Program-made: the position numbers and the translations under genes
The notes under the pieces: generated by a model
What the model saw: only the letters and a program-made list of their open reading frames with translations
Databases searched by the model: none
Told to the model about the DNA's origin: nothing
From: Nitrosomonas sp.
GTDB lineage: Bacteria > Pseudomonadota > Gammaproteobacteria > Burkholderiales > Nitrosomonadaceae
DNA length: 64,000 nt
Direction: 5' to 3'
Assembly: GCF_024282095.1 (NCBI RefSeq)
Contig: NZ_JAMWZS010000004.1
Location: 30,691-94,690 of the forward strand
In this document: positions 55,833 through 64,000 of the stretch, piece by piece
Position numbering within the stretch: the stretch's first letter is position 1
How the letters are laid out: each line of letters starts with the position of its first letter

Positions 55833-57896
55833 ATGGGTTATTCTGACTCCAAATTAAATAATGTCAGCAGACTGAATCAAGGTGCGTTCCTTAAAGCGAC
55901 AGTAATCATCCTGGTATTTGTACAGTTGGAGATGTCCGCTGTTTACGCACAAGGTGCTAATAAAAACACAGAATTACCAGGTGTCGTGATTACCGCGCCC
56001 ACCACAAGCTCGGCCGAATCGACCGGAATCAAGGCGGATACTGTCGTGCAAGGTGATCGCCTGCGCCGGAACCGTGAGACTAATCTGGGCGATACGCTAT
56101 CGCGTGAACTGGGAGTTTCTTCGAGTAGTTTCGGACCCGGTGCAGGCCGTCCGATTATTCGGGGTCAGGATGGGCCGCGCGTGCAGGTATTGGAGAATGG
56201 CATCGGCACCGGCGATATCTCAACGATCAGCCCGGATCATGCGGTGGCCACGGAAACGTTGAGTGCTTCACGCATCGAAATACTGCGCGGACCGTCCACA
56301 TTGTTATATGGCAGCGGTGTATCGGGTGGCGTGGTTAATGTCGTGAATGAGCGTATTCCTGATCGTTTGTTCAGGACACCACAAGCTAATTTTGAAGGAC
56401 GCTTCAATTCCGCCCTGGAAGAACGCAACGGTGCGCTGGCTGCATCGGGAAGTATGGGTCGAATGTCCTGGAATATCGAAGGCGTCAAAAGAAAAACCAA
56501 TGATGTGCACATCCCTGGCCATGCCAATATCAACGATCCCAATAGCGATGTCGGTTTCGTCAGAAACAGCGCGATCGATTCCAGTAATTTGTCGGTGGGT
56601 AGTTCGTATATTGGGGAACGCGGTTTTGTGGGGATGTCGATTTCACGGTTGGACAATTTTTACGGCATTCCCGGTGCCGAAGGCGCCAAAATTGATATGG
56701 GTCAGACTCGCTATGGCTTGGCCGGTGATCTGGATAATCCATTAAAAGGATTCCAGCAACTCAAAATGCGTTTTAATTATAACGATTATCAGCATAGCGA
56801 ACTGGTGCAGAACAGCAACATTGGCAGCCGTTTTAATAATAATGAGTTGGAAGGTCGTGCTGAATTGGTTCATGCCCCTATCGCACAATGGCAAGGTATC
56901 ATGGGCGTGCAATTGCAAAATCGCAATTTTTCCGCAAAAGGTGAAGAAGCTTTCGTGCCATCGAGTTTATCGCAATCCGCCGGATTATTCATGCTTGAGA
57001 AACGCCATTGGCAGCGTTGGCAATTCGAAGCGGGCGGGCGTTTTGAGCATACCATGCATAATCCGCAAGCGGCGCTGCTGCAAACACGTGACTTTAATCT
57101 GTATAGTATTTCTGCGGGGAGCGCGTGGAAATTTGTCGATGGCTATCAGATTGACTTTACCGCCACGCGCGGGCAACGTGCGCCGAATACTGTTGCACTG
57201 TATGCCAATGGTTTTCATGTCGCCACCAACACGTTTGAGCAAGGCAGTCAAACGCTGACTAAAGAAACTTCCAATAACTTCGACATTGCGCTGCAAAAAA
57301 CCGCAGGCATGGTCACAGGAAAAGTGAATGTATTCTACAACCATGTCAATGATTACATTTTCCAGCAAAGCCGCGACAGCAATGGCGATGGGTTCGCCGA
57401 CAGGGTCAATGATGAGGGCGCGCTGGATAGTCGTGGTGCGTTTCTGGTACAGGATTTTGCACAAACCCGCGCGAAATTTTACGGCCTGGAAGCTGAAACC
57501 ATAGTGACATTACTACCCGAAATGCTTAATTTGCGCTTGTTTACTGACATTGTTTACGGTCGGTTGAAGGATAACGGCAATATTCCGCGATTGACGCCGC
57601 AGCGCTTTGGTTTTGATCTGGACTACAAAAAAAATGCCTGGTCGGCTAATTTCAACCTGACGCGTGTGGTTCAACAGGATCGCGTGGCTGTGCTGGAAAC
57701 GGAAACCCCCGGCTATACTTTGATGAATGCAGAAATGGGTTATCACATGAAGCTTACCAAGTCTGTTAATTACACCCTCTTCTTGCAAGGTAGGAATTTG
57801 CTGGATAGTGACATGCGTGTTCACACCTCTTTTTTGAAGGATATTGCGCCATTGCCAGGGCGCGCTATTGTTGGAGGAATTAGAGGCACGTTTTAG
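55833..57896 (+). CDS. TonB-dependent outer-membrane receptor, ZnuD-like
   Basis: 687 residues with an N-terminal signal (TVIILVFVQLEMSAVYAQG), a plug domain (GVVITAPTTSS, ELGVSSSSFGPGAGRPIIRG, IEILRGPSTLLYGSGVSGG) and a 22-strand barrel ending in GGIRGTF. The plug and early barrel match receptors of the zinc uptake type (ZnuD). It should import a metal or metal complex using TonB energy. The palindrome upstream and the Zur-like gene nearby fit repression under zinc sufficiency. Confidence 0.88.
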   Translation: MGYSDSKLNNVSRLNQGAFLKATVIILVFVQLEMSAVYAQGANKNTELPGVVITAPTTSSAESTGIKADTVVQGDRLRRNRETNLGDTLSRELGVSSSSFGPGAGRPIIRGQDGPRVQVLENGIGTGDISTISPDHAVATETLSASRIEILRGPSTLLYGSGVSGGVVNVVNERIPDRLFRTPQANFEGRFNSALEERNGALAASGSMGRMSWNIEGVKRKTNDVHIPGHANINDPNSDVGFVRNSAIDSSNLSVGSSYIGERGFVGMSISRLDNFYGIPGAEGAKIDMGQTRYGLAGDLDNPLKGFQQLKMRFNYNDYQHSELVQNSNIGSRFNNNELEGRAELVHAPIAQWQGIMGVQLQNRNFSAKGEEAFVPSSLSQSAGLFMLEKRHWQRWQFEAGGRFEHTMHNPQAALLQTRDFNLYSISAGSAWKFVDGYQIDFTATRGQRAPNTVALYANGFHVATNTFEQGSQTLTKETSNNFDIALQKTAGMVTGKVNVFYNHVNDYIFQQSRDSNGDGFADRVNDEGALDSRGAFLVQDFAQTRAKFYGLEAETIVTLLPEMLNLRLFTDIVYGRLKDNGNIPRLTPQRFGFDLDYKKNAWSANFNLTRVVQQDRVAVLETETPGYTLMNAEMGYHMKLTKSVNYTLFLQGRNLLDSDMRVHTSFLKDIAPLPGRAIVGGIRGTF

Positions 57897-57989
57897 CAGG
57901 CTGCTGAAAAATTATCTGCGTTGCCGCTACGGTGTTAAAAACAGGCTCAAAATGCTCGGCTGCCTCGAAAACGTTTTTCAACAGCCTGT
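57896..57989. repeat. REP/MITE-like palindromic repeat after the TonB receptor gene
   Basis: CAGGCTGCTGAAAAA (57897-57911) and TTTTTCAACAGCCTG (57974-57988) are inverted repeats with one mismatch. Elements with these ends are widespread in proteobacterial genomes. Placed right after a stop codon, it could also form a 3' end of the transcript. Confidence 0.75.
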
Positions 57990-58116
57990 GTACAGACAAG
58001 TGAACATAAGCTGAGCAGTCTTGCTGGTTAATAGGATGAAAAAATTGCATAATGTCTCAGAATTGTTTCTCAGCTTGTAATCTTCAGTAAACCAAAACCG
58101 GTAAATTCAACCTGAC

Positions 58117-60351
58117 ATGGCAAAATGGTTCAAGCAGTTTCTTTTAGGGTGTGTGATCGGTTTGCTGGGTGTGCTGGCGTATTTTTTGCCGCTTGAAGAA
58201 AAATTCGGCTTATCTTGGTTATTTCATCTGCGCGGCGCGATGACTGCACCCGAAGATGTGATGGTCGTTGCAATCGATCAACCTTCTGCTGCGCAATTGG
58301 ATTTATCAATTAAACCCAGATTGTGGCCTCGCGACATCCACGCTCGCCTAATCGATAAACTTGCGCAAGCCGGTGCTCGCATTATCATCTTTGACCTTAT
58401 TTTTGATACACCGAGTGCCATATCCGAAAGCGATGCGCAGCTAGCGCATGCCATTAAAGCAGCGGGTAATGTCGTATTGATCGAGCGATTGGTTTATCAG
58501 GACGCGGAATTGCTCATCGACCATAATAATGCTTTACGCCACCGTATTATCCAGGAAGGTTCCGCGCAACTCTTGCCATTGATTGCAGATGCCGCAAAAG
58601 CGCGCGCGCCTTTTGCATTGCCTAAAACGGAGCGGGTCAATCATTATTGGACCTTTAAGGCGAGCGCCGGAGATATCCCCACGGTACCCGTGATTGTGCT
58701 GCAAATTTTTACCTTGCCTATTTACGATGATTTTGTTCGGCTGCTGCATGCGGCAGATCCGGCATTAGCCGAGCAGATACCTGCGCAAGCGCATGACATC
58801 GATATCGAAGATTTGGTCTTCAGGCTGCGTCATATTTTTGTCGATCAACCCCGGATAATCCAAAAAATACAAACAGCGCTCAATCTTGATTCAAAAATAA
58901 GTCTTACCGACAAAAGGTTGATGACTTCACTGCTCAATTTATATGCCGGTCACGAAAAAAACTACCTGAATTTTTATGGCCCGCCGCGTAGTATTACTAC
59001 TGTGCCTTATTATCGGGTGTTACAGCTTGGTGAAGGCCATGCTGCGAAAGGTCTGCCGCAGGAGATTGATTTTAAGAATAAGGTCGTTTTTGTCGGATTC
59101 TCAGGCGCAACGCAGTCTGAACAGGACATCGTCCGCGATGATTATCATACGGTATTTTCCAATCCCGACGGACTGTTCATTAGCGGCGTCGAGATTGCAG
59201 CGACGGCTTTTGCCAATTTATTGGAGAATAAGCCCGTCAGACCGCTACCCCTTCCGGGTAGCTTAGCTTTTTTATTCCTATTCGGCTTATTTGCCGGCAC
59301 TGCCTTGCAGATATTGCCCTCCCGAAGCACCATCGCTGTGGGTGTCTCTGCCATATTCATCTATACTTTCATTGCATATTCTTTCTTCAAAGAAGCAATG
59401 ATCTGGTTGCCATTAGTCATTCCAGTCCTGCAAATTGTATTGGCTTTAATGCTGGCTTGGGTATTAAAAATCTTTACACTCGAGACATTTGTCGGTGGCT
59501 CTGGCCCTGACGAAGCGCTGGATCAGATTATCAATAAAAATAAGGGGCGATTTTATGGCCCATGCTTGGCAACCGATATTGCAGGCTACACAACGATATC
59601 GGAATCAATGAGCCCATCGGATCTTGAAAAGCTGATGGTGAGTTATCGTACCTTATTGAGCAATACGATCAATCAGCATATGGGAAGGGTGATGGATACT
59701 ACGGGAGATTCATCCCTGTCAGTGTGGATCAAGGAGTCTGTCAATCCGGTTGTGGGGTTGCTGTTCAAGTGGATCAACAAACCTGTGAATGCGGATGTGC
59801 GAATTGAAGCATGCCGGGCATCACTTGATTTAAGTGTTGCGATTGAGCGTTTCAATAAAGTGAATAGCCCACCACTGCCGACCAGGATTGGCTTGCATTT
59901 TGGCAGTATGTCGATGAGCAAAAAAGATGGGGTTTATAGGGTTACAGGCGATGTCGTAAACACAGCCAATCGAATTCAAGGCGCCAATAAAGTTTTAAAA
60001 ACGCGCATTCTGGTATCGAGTGATGTGCTGGATGGATTGAACGATTTTCTGGTACGTCCATTAGGCGGATTCTTGTTGCCAGGAAGAGTGCATCCGGTCA
60101 ATTTGTTTGAACTCATTACTTATCAGCAATTGGCCAGTAAAGAACAAATATGGTTATGCGAGATTTTTGCGCAAGCCTTAAGTGCCTATCAGTTACAAGC
60201 ATGGGCTGAAGCCGGTCAAGGCTTTGGCGATATCCTCAAGGCGTTTCCCGCGGATGGTCCCGCGCAATTCTTTCTTGCATTGTGCCAACGATACCAAAAC
60301 GAGCCTCCCAAAGGCTTGTGGAATACTGTCTCAAGAATAGACAGTAAATAA
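58117..60351 (+). CDS. CHASE2-domain adenylate cyclase
   Basis: 744 residues. An N-terminal membrane helix is followed by a periplasmic CHASE2 sensor (VMVVAIDQPSAAQLD, WPRDIHARLIDKLAQAGARI, FVGFSGATQSE), three membrane helices (about residues 380-450) and a class III cyclase domain from about 475. Metal-binding aspartates lie in LATDIAGYTTIS and DTTGDSSLSVW. VTGDVVNTANRIQGANK carries the transition-state Asn and nearby Arg. It makes cAMP (or possibly cGMP) in response to an unknown periplasmic signal. CHASE2 cyclases are often found with FecR-domain genes, as here. Confidence 0.9.
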   Translation: MAKWFKQFLLGCVIGLLGVLAYFLPLEEKFGLSWLFHLRGAMTAPEDVMVVAIDQPSAAQLDLSIKPRLWPRDIHARLIDKLAQAGARIIIFDLIFDTPSAISESDAQLAHAIKAAGNVVLIERLVYQDAELLIDHNNALRHRIIQEGSAQLLPLIADAAKARAPFALPKTERVNHYWTFKASAGDIPTVPVIVLQIFTLPIYDDFVRLLHAADPALAEQIPAQAHDIDIEDLVFRLRHIFVDQPRIIQKIQTALNLDSKISLTDKRLMTSLLNLYAGHEKNYLNFYGPPRSITTVPYYRVLQLGEGHAAKGLPQEIDFKNKVVFVGFSGATQSEQDIVRDDYHTVFSNPDGLFISGVEIAATAFANLLENKPVRPLPLPGSLAFLFLFGLFAGTALQILPSRSTIAVGVSAIFIYTFIAYSFFKEAMIWLPLVIPVLQIVLALMLAWVLKIFTLETFVGGSGPDEALDQIINKNKGRFYGPCLATDIAGYTTISESMSPSDLEKLMVSYRTLLSNTINQHMGRVMDTTGDSSLSVWIKESVNPVVGLLFKWINKPVNADVRIEACRASLDLSVAIERFNKVNSPPLPTRIGLHFGSMSMSKKDGVYRVTGDVVNTANRIQGANKVLKTRILVSSDVLDGLNDFLVRPLGGFLLPGRVHPVNLFELITYQQLASKEQIWLCEIFAQALSAYQLQAWAEAGQGFGDILKAFPADGPAQFFLALCQRYQNEPPKGLWNTVSRIDSK

Positions 60352-60390
60352 TCAAAATACCTCTCAAAAAATATATTCAAGAAATGGAAG

Positions 60391-60432
60391 TATGTATGTG
60401 AGAATTCTCACATACATAAAGTAGGTTTTTTT
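60391..60432. terminator. 28-bp perfect palindrome and T-run after the cyclase gene
   Basis: TATGTATGTGAGAA joins its exact reverse complement at 60391-60418, followed seven bases later by a run of seven T (60426-60432). This is a likely terminator for the cyclase gene, although the gap to the T-run and the lack of a loop are unusual. It could equally be a dimeric operator for the gene at 60613. Confidence 0.55.
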
Positions 60433-60612
60433 ACTACACTTTGATGCAAACTCGATAAATATCGAATGTCCGGATTAGGTATAAGGTCATCGGCTTCGTA
60501 TAATGAGCGACTGGTTGCGTCGGCTAAGTTGTCGAGTATGTGGTTTTTCTGCAATTAAATATTATACGGCGCTCATTTTCTTGAGCCCGTAAAAGCAAAG
60601 AAAGATTAATGA

Positions 60613-63600
60613 ATGAAGACATGCTGGTCAATTGCGACTTATCTGTGTCACAGAAAACTTTCAACCATGCTATTCACTGTTTTTACGGTGATATTCGTGG
60701 GAACTCATATAGGTAAAGCGCATGCGACAACATCTTGCAAATTGGAAGTTGCACAAATTGTATCGATGCAAGGCATCATCGAATTGCGGCGCGTGCAAGA
60801 AACAAAATGGCAACAAGTCGACGTGAATACAATGTTGTGCGCGGGCGACATGATCCGCGCACGATCGCAAAGCCGCGCAGCGCTGCGTTTGAGTAACGAC
60901 AGCATGCTGCGGCTTGATCAAAGAACAAGTATCACATTTCCGCAATTGCAAGCAGAGAAAGGCACCTCGTTGCTGGATTTACTGGAAGGCGCAATACACA
61001 TCATCACGCGCACACCGAGGCCCTTTAAAATCAGAACACCGTTCGTCAATGCGAGTGTGGAAGGCACGGAATTCTTCGTCGGCGTTCGCGAGGACAATGC
61101 CGAGGTTGTTGTTTATGAAGGCAGGGTATCTGTCAGCAATGATCTGGGCAGCCTTGTATTAAACGATCACGAGGCAGCGATTACTTTCAAGGATCAAGCG
61201 CCACGAAAAGAGATCATCATTCGCCCCACCGATGCCGTGCAGTGGGCTTTGTATTATCCGGCGATCGCAGATTATTGGCAGCGTGTTGAAGTAAAGAAAG
61301 CACAGGATGCCGATAGCCTGATCCAAGAGGCGGGTCGTTTGCTGACTGTCGGACAAGCGGATGAAGCCAAGAAAAGTGTCCAGCAAGTACTCCAGCTAGA
61401 GCCCGACAACAGTGACGCGCATGCGCTACTCGCAATCATCGCCGTGACGCAGAACGAAAAGGATCAAGCGCTTGATCTAGCCACTAAAGCAGTGACGCTC
61501 GATCAGCAATCCGCCGCTGCGTATTTAGCGCTTTCGTATACACAACAAGCGCATTTTGAAATTGAAGCAGCGCTGAAAAGTGTACAAAAAGCAATCACAC
61601 TCGATTCAGACAATGCGCTCGCCTGGGCGCGAGTCGCTGAATTGCAGATGTCGCTGGGTGATTTGGACCGTGCGCTGGATTCCGCACAACATGCGGTAAA
61701 TTTGCAGCCCGATCTGGCCAAAACGCAAACCATATTGGGTTTTGCCAATCTGTTGCAAATCGATACCCAAACAGCAAAAACAATCTTCACGCGCGCGATT
61801 GCGCTGGATCAGGCGGATCCGATGCCACGGCTGGGTCTAGGGCTGGCTTTGATTCGCGAAGGTGAATTGGAAGCGGGCCGCATAGAACTGGAAATTGCCG
61901 CCAGCCTGGATCCGGCCAATTCGCTGATCCGTAGTTACCTCGGTAAAGCGTATTTTGAGGAAAAGCGTTATTCGCTATCCAGTACCCAATTTGACCTGGC
62001 CAAAGAACGCGATCCGAAAGACCCGACACCGTGGTTCTACGACGCCATCCAGAAGCAAACGCAGAACCGACCCATCGAGGCCTTGCAAGATATTCAGAAA
62101 TCCATTGGACTGAACGATAACCGCGCCGTGTATCGATCCAAATTGCTGCTTGATCGAGATGAAGCGGCGCGTGGTTCCAGTCTGGCGCGAATCTTTGAGA
62201 ATTTGGGGTTTGAGAAGCGTGCGTTGATGGAGACCGCCAAATCACTGAGTTTTGATCCTGCTAATCATTCTGCGCACCGATTTCTCTCAGATGCATATGC
62301 CAACATCCCGCGTCACGAAATAGCTCGTGTGAGTGAGTTACTACAAGCACAACTTTTACAACCCATCAATGTGAATCCGGTACAGCCGCATCTTGCGGTA
62401 GCGGATCTCAATATTATTGCCAACACAGGTCCTTCTTCGACCGGATTTAATGAGTTTGCACCACTCATGGAACGTAATAAGCCACAAGTGGTTGCCTCGG
62501 GAGTTGTTGGTAGTAATAGTACATTCGGGAATGAGGTGGTCGCGTCAGTACTATATGACAAAGCTTCCATCAGCATGGGTCAATTTCATTATGAAACTAA
62601 TGGATTTCGCCTAAATAATGATCAGAAACATAATATCTACAATGTATTCATGCAGTATGCAATGACACCAAGATTTAACGTACAGGCGGAGTTGCGCAAA
62701 CGTGAATCAGAACACGGCGATCTGTTGTTAGATTTTGATCGAGATAAAAATAATTTTCGTCAGGAATATCGTAGAGAGGTGAATGAAGATATCGCGCGGG
62801 TAGGTGCACGATATACGTTATCCCCTAATCAAGATCTACTGGTTAATGCAAAGCTCATAGAACGTGATGGGATTTCGAGTAATACAAATGGATATCAGTT
62901 TGAGTCACAGCATCTATTTCGGGAAAGATATTTCAATTCGACGATTGGAGGTGGTACTTATCGATTTGCTTTTAAGGACACTGAGAGTGCAAAACTTAAT
63001 AAAGATAATATTTACATTTATACGAATACTAATTTTCTCAGAAATCTAAATACAACGTTTGCTCTAAGCTATGATTCTCATATCGGTGTCGATAATCGCA
63101 AAAAAGAAAATATAAATCCAAAGCTTGGTTTGCAGTGGGATATAAATGACAAATTTAGATTTCGAGTTGCTTGGATTAATACAACTAAATCTCCCTTGGT
63201 TGCGCAGCAAACGCTAGAACCTACACAAGTGGCAGGTTTTAATCAGTTCTTTGATGATATAAATGGAACAAGGGTGCAACGTACGGGAGTAGCGCTGGAT
63301 TACCGTATGTCAAGTGATTTGTATAGTGGTATAGAGGCTTCAGAACGTAACCTGAAAGTTCCTTATCCTTCTATTAAGCTTGATTCTTATGGGAGCGAAG
63401 CATTTGAAAAACAAAATGAACAATTGTACCGTGCATATTTGTATTGGGTGCTTCATTCCTATTGGGTGATTAGAAGTGAGTTTGAATATGAACAATTTTC
63501 CAGGAATGCTGAAAACTCGTCTATTGCAAGCCGCGATCCAGTAAGGATCCAGACATTGAGCGCGCCATTTAATATTGAGTACTTTAATCCTTCAGGGGTA

Positions 63601-63900
63601 TTTCTTAAGCTTACAACAACTTTTGTGGAACAAGATTTAATTCGTAAGGGGGTAATTAATGGAGATGTGGTGAAAGTTCATAAAAAAAAAGAAAACTCTG
63701 GATTTGATTCTTTTTTCTTAATTGATACAAGTATTGGATATAGATTACCTCAGAGAAAAGGGATAGTTAATTTTGAAGTGAGAAATTTACTTGATGAGAA
63801 TTTCTTTTATAGAACTCAAAATTTTTTTACGTCGGAACCTATAAATCCGCGTTACGTGCCTGAACGTACAATTTTTCTTAGGTTAGCTTTAAACTTTTGA
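60613..63900 (+). CDS. FecR-TPR outer-membrane beta-barrel fusion protein
   Basis: 1095 residues. After a signal segment (LFTVFTVIFVGTHIGKAHA) comes a FecR-like domain (about 45-190: IVSMQGIIELRRV, GDMIRARSQSRAALRLSNDS, FKIRTPFVNASVEGTEFFVG). An array of TPR repeats follows (about 230-520: ALLAIIAVTQNEKDQALDLA, LAWARVAELQMSLGDLDRAL). The last 480 residues have alternating strands and a closing motif ILFRLALNF-like (FLRLALNF) ending in Phe, as in outer-membrane barrels. The barrel part from about 62500 is visibly richer in A and T than the front part, suggesting a fusion or an imported end. It could be a surface exporter or receptor coupled to the cyclase. Confidence 0.78.
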   Translation: MKTCWSIATYLCHRKLSTMLFTVFTVIFVGTHIGKAHATTSCKLEVAQIVSMQGIIELRRVQETKWQQVDVNTMLCAGDMIRARSQSRAALRLSNDSMLRLDQRTSITFPQLQAEKGTSLLDLLEGAIHIITRTPRPFKIRTPFVNASVEGTEFFVGVREDNAEVVVYEGRVSVSNDLGSLVLNDHEAAITFKDQAPRKEIIIRPTDAVQWALYYPAIADYWQRVEVKKAQDADSLIQEAGRLLTVGQADEAKKSVQQVLQLEPDNSDAHALLAIIAVTQNEKDQALDLATKAVTLDQQSAAAYLALSYTQQAHFEIEAALKSVQKAITLDSDNALAWARVAELQMSLGDLDRALDSAQHAVNLQPDLAKTQTILGFANLLQIDTQTAKTIFTRAIALDQADPMPRLGLGLALIREGELEAGRIELEIAASLDPANSLIRSYLGKAYFEEKRYSLSSTQFDLAKERDPKDPTPWFYDAIQKQTQNRPIEALQDIQKSIGLNDNRAVYRSKLLLDRDEAARGSSLARIFENLGFEKRALMETAKSLSFDPANHSAHRFLSDAYANIPRHEIARVSELLQAQLLQPINVNPVQPHLAVADLNIIANTGPSSTGFNEFAPLMERNKPQVVASGVVGSNSTFGNEVVASVLYDKASISMGQFHYETNGFRLNNDQKHNIYNVFMQYAMTPRFNVQAELRKRESEHGDLLLDFDRDKNNFRQEYRREVNEDIARVGARYTLSPNQDLLVNAKLIERDGISSNTNGYQFESQHLFRERYFNSTIGGGTYRFAFKDTESAKLNKDNIYIYTNTNFLRNLNTTFALSYDSHIGVDNRKKENINPKLGLQWDINDKFRFRVAWINTTKSPLVAQQTLEPTQVAGFNQFFDDINGTRVQRTGVALDYRMSSDLYSGIEASERNLKVPYPSIKLDSYGSEAFEKQNEQLYRAYLYWVLHSYWVIRSEFEYEQFSRNAENSSIASRDPVRIQTLSAPFNIEYFNPSGVFLKLTTTFVEQDLIRKGVINGDVVKVHKKKENSGFDSFFLIDTSIGYRLPQRKGIVNFEVRNLLDENFFYRTQNFFTSEPINPRYVPERTIFLRLALNF

Positions 63901-63912
63901 AAGGAGCTTGAT

Positions 63913-63957
63913 ATGAATATGCAAACTGAAGTGGTCCCCTACAACTGTACAACCTGA
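63913..63957 (+). pseudogene. Start of a gene cut by an insertion-sequence end
   Basis: A good ribosome binding site (AAAGGAG) and ATG at 63913 begin MNMQTEVVPYNCTT and then stop. From 63927 the sequence TGAAGTGGTCCCCTACAAC looks like the left end of an IS3-type element, so the coding start probably belonged to a gene following the FecR protein. The window ends before this can be settled. Confidence 0.35.
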
Positions 63958-64000
63958 AGGTAGAATTAAGCTCTGCCATGGGTAGTTAATCAAGCTCAGG
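63927..64000. mobile_element. Possible insertion-sequence end at the window edge
   Basis: The TGAAGTGGTCCCC terminus resembles the TGAACTG-CCCC ends of IS3-family elements. No transposase frame fits into the remaining 74 bases. Confidence 0.3.

Overview
The window looks like a chromosomal segment of a betaproteobacterium of the Nitrosomonas type. This rests on the overall gene style, the pcnB-folK-panB synteny and a betaproteobacterial TPP riboswitch. No ammonia-oxidation gene lies in the window, so the genus is an inference. No tRNA, prophage or CRISPR array was seen.

Layout. (1) 1-8257: the housekeeping series pcnB-folK ... panB (minus strand) is interrupted by a 6 kb peptide-maturation and export island on the plus strand. 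The island holds an HlyD-type adaptor, a C39-peptidase ABC exporter, two paralogous double-glycine leader peptides, an MvdD-like ATP-grasp enzyme and a third, very short double-glycine peptide. (2) 8362-23800: mostly core genes: rnpB, an MscK-like channel, tolC, pcm, thiC under a TPP riboswitch that carries a MITE-like insertion in its P3 arm, uppP, a macro-domain protein, a GCS2-like ligase with an M14-type deacylase, a rhodanese, an RluF-like synthase and ettA. (3) 23900-31900: an accessory island with RelBE-like and YefM-YoeB toxin-antitoxin pairs, a truncated MazG-like gene, a two-gene TIR / STAND-NTPase module whose second protein carries ten 39-residue tandem repeats, and an intact MazG-like gene. 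(4) 31900-35300: a methyltransferase, rhlE and a DUF192 protein.

(5) 35300-44400: a type I restriction-modification operon (hsdM, hsdS, fic, hsdR, minus strand) into which a Phd/VapC-like pair and dispersed repeats have been inserted. (6) 44400-47900: a frameshifted DUF2141 gene, an alpha/beta hydrolase, a HigBA-like pair and a membrane-anchored TIR protein lying between two direct repeats with terminator-like hairpins. (7) 47900-57900: metal handling: cusCBA-type RND efflux, a His-rich periplasmic protein, a Fur/Zur-family regulator, a small membrane protein and a ZnuD-like TonB receptor. Two similar 15-bp palindromes precede the regulator and the receptor. (8) 58100-64000: a CHASE2-adenylate cyclase and a very large FecR-TPR-beta-barrel protein, then a gene start that seems to be cut by an insertion-sequence end at the window edge.

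The most notable accessory systems are the TIR/STAND repeat module, the ATP-grasp peptide island, the TIR cassette between direct repeats, and the riboswitch that has absorbed a mobile element. A dispersed imperfect palindrome of about 70-105 bp recurs at least five times, once in frame inside hsdM.
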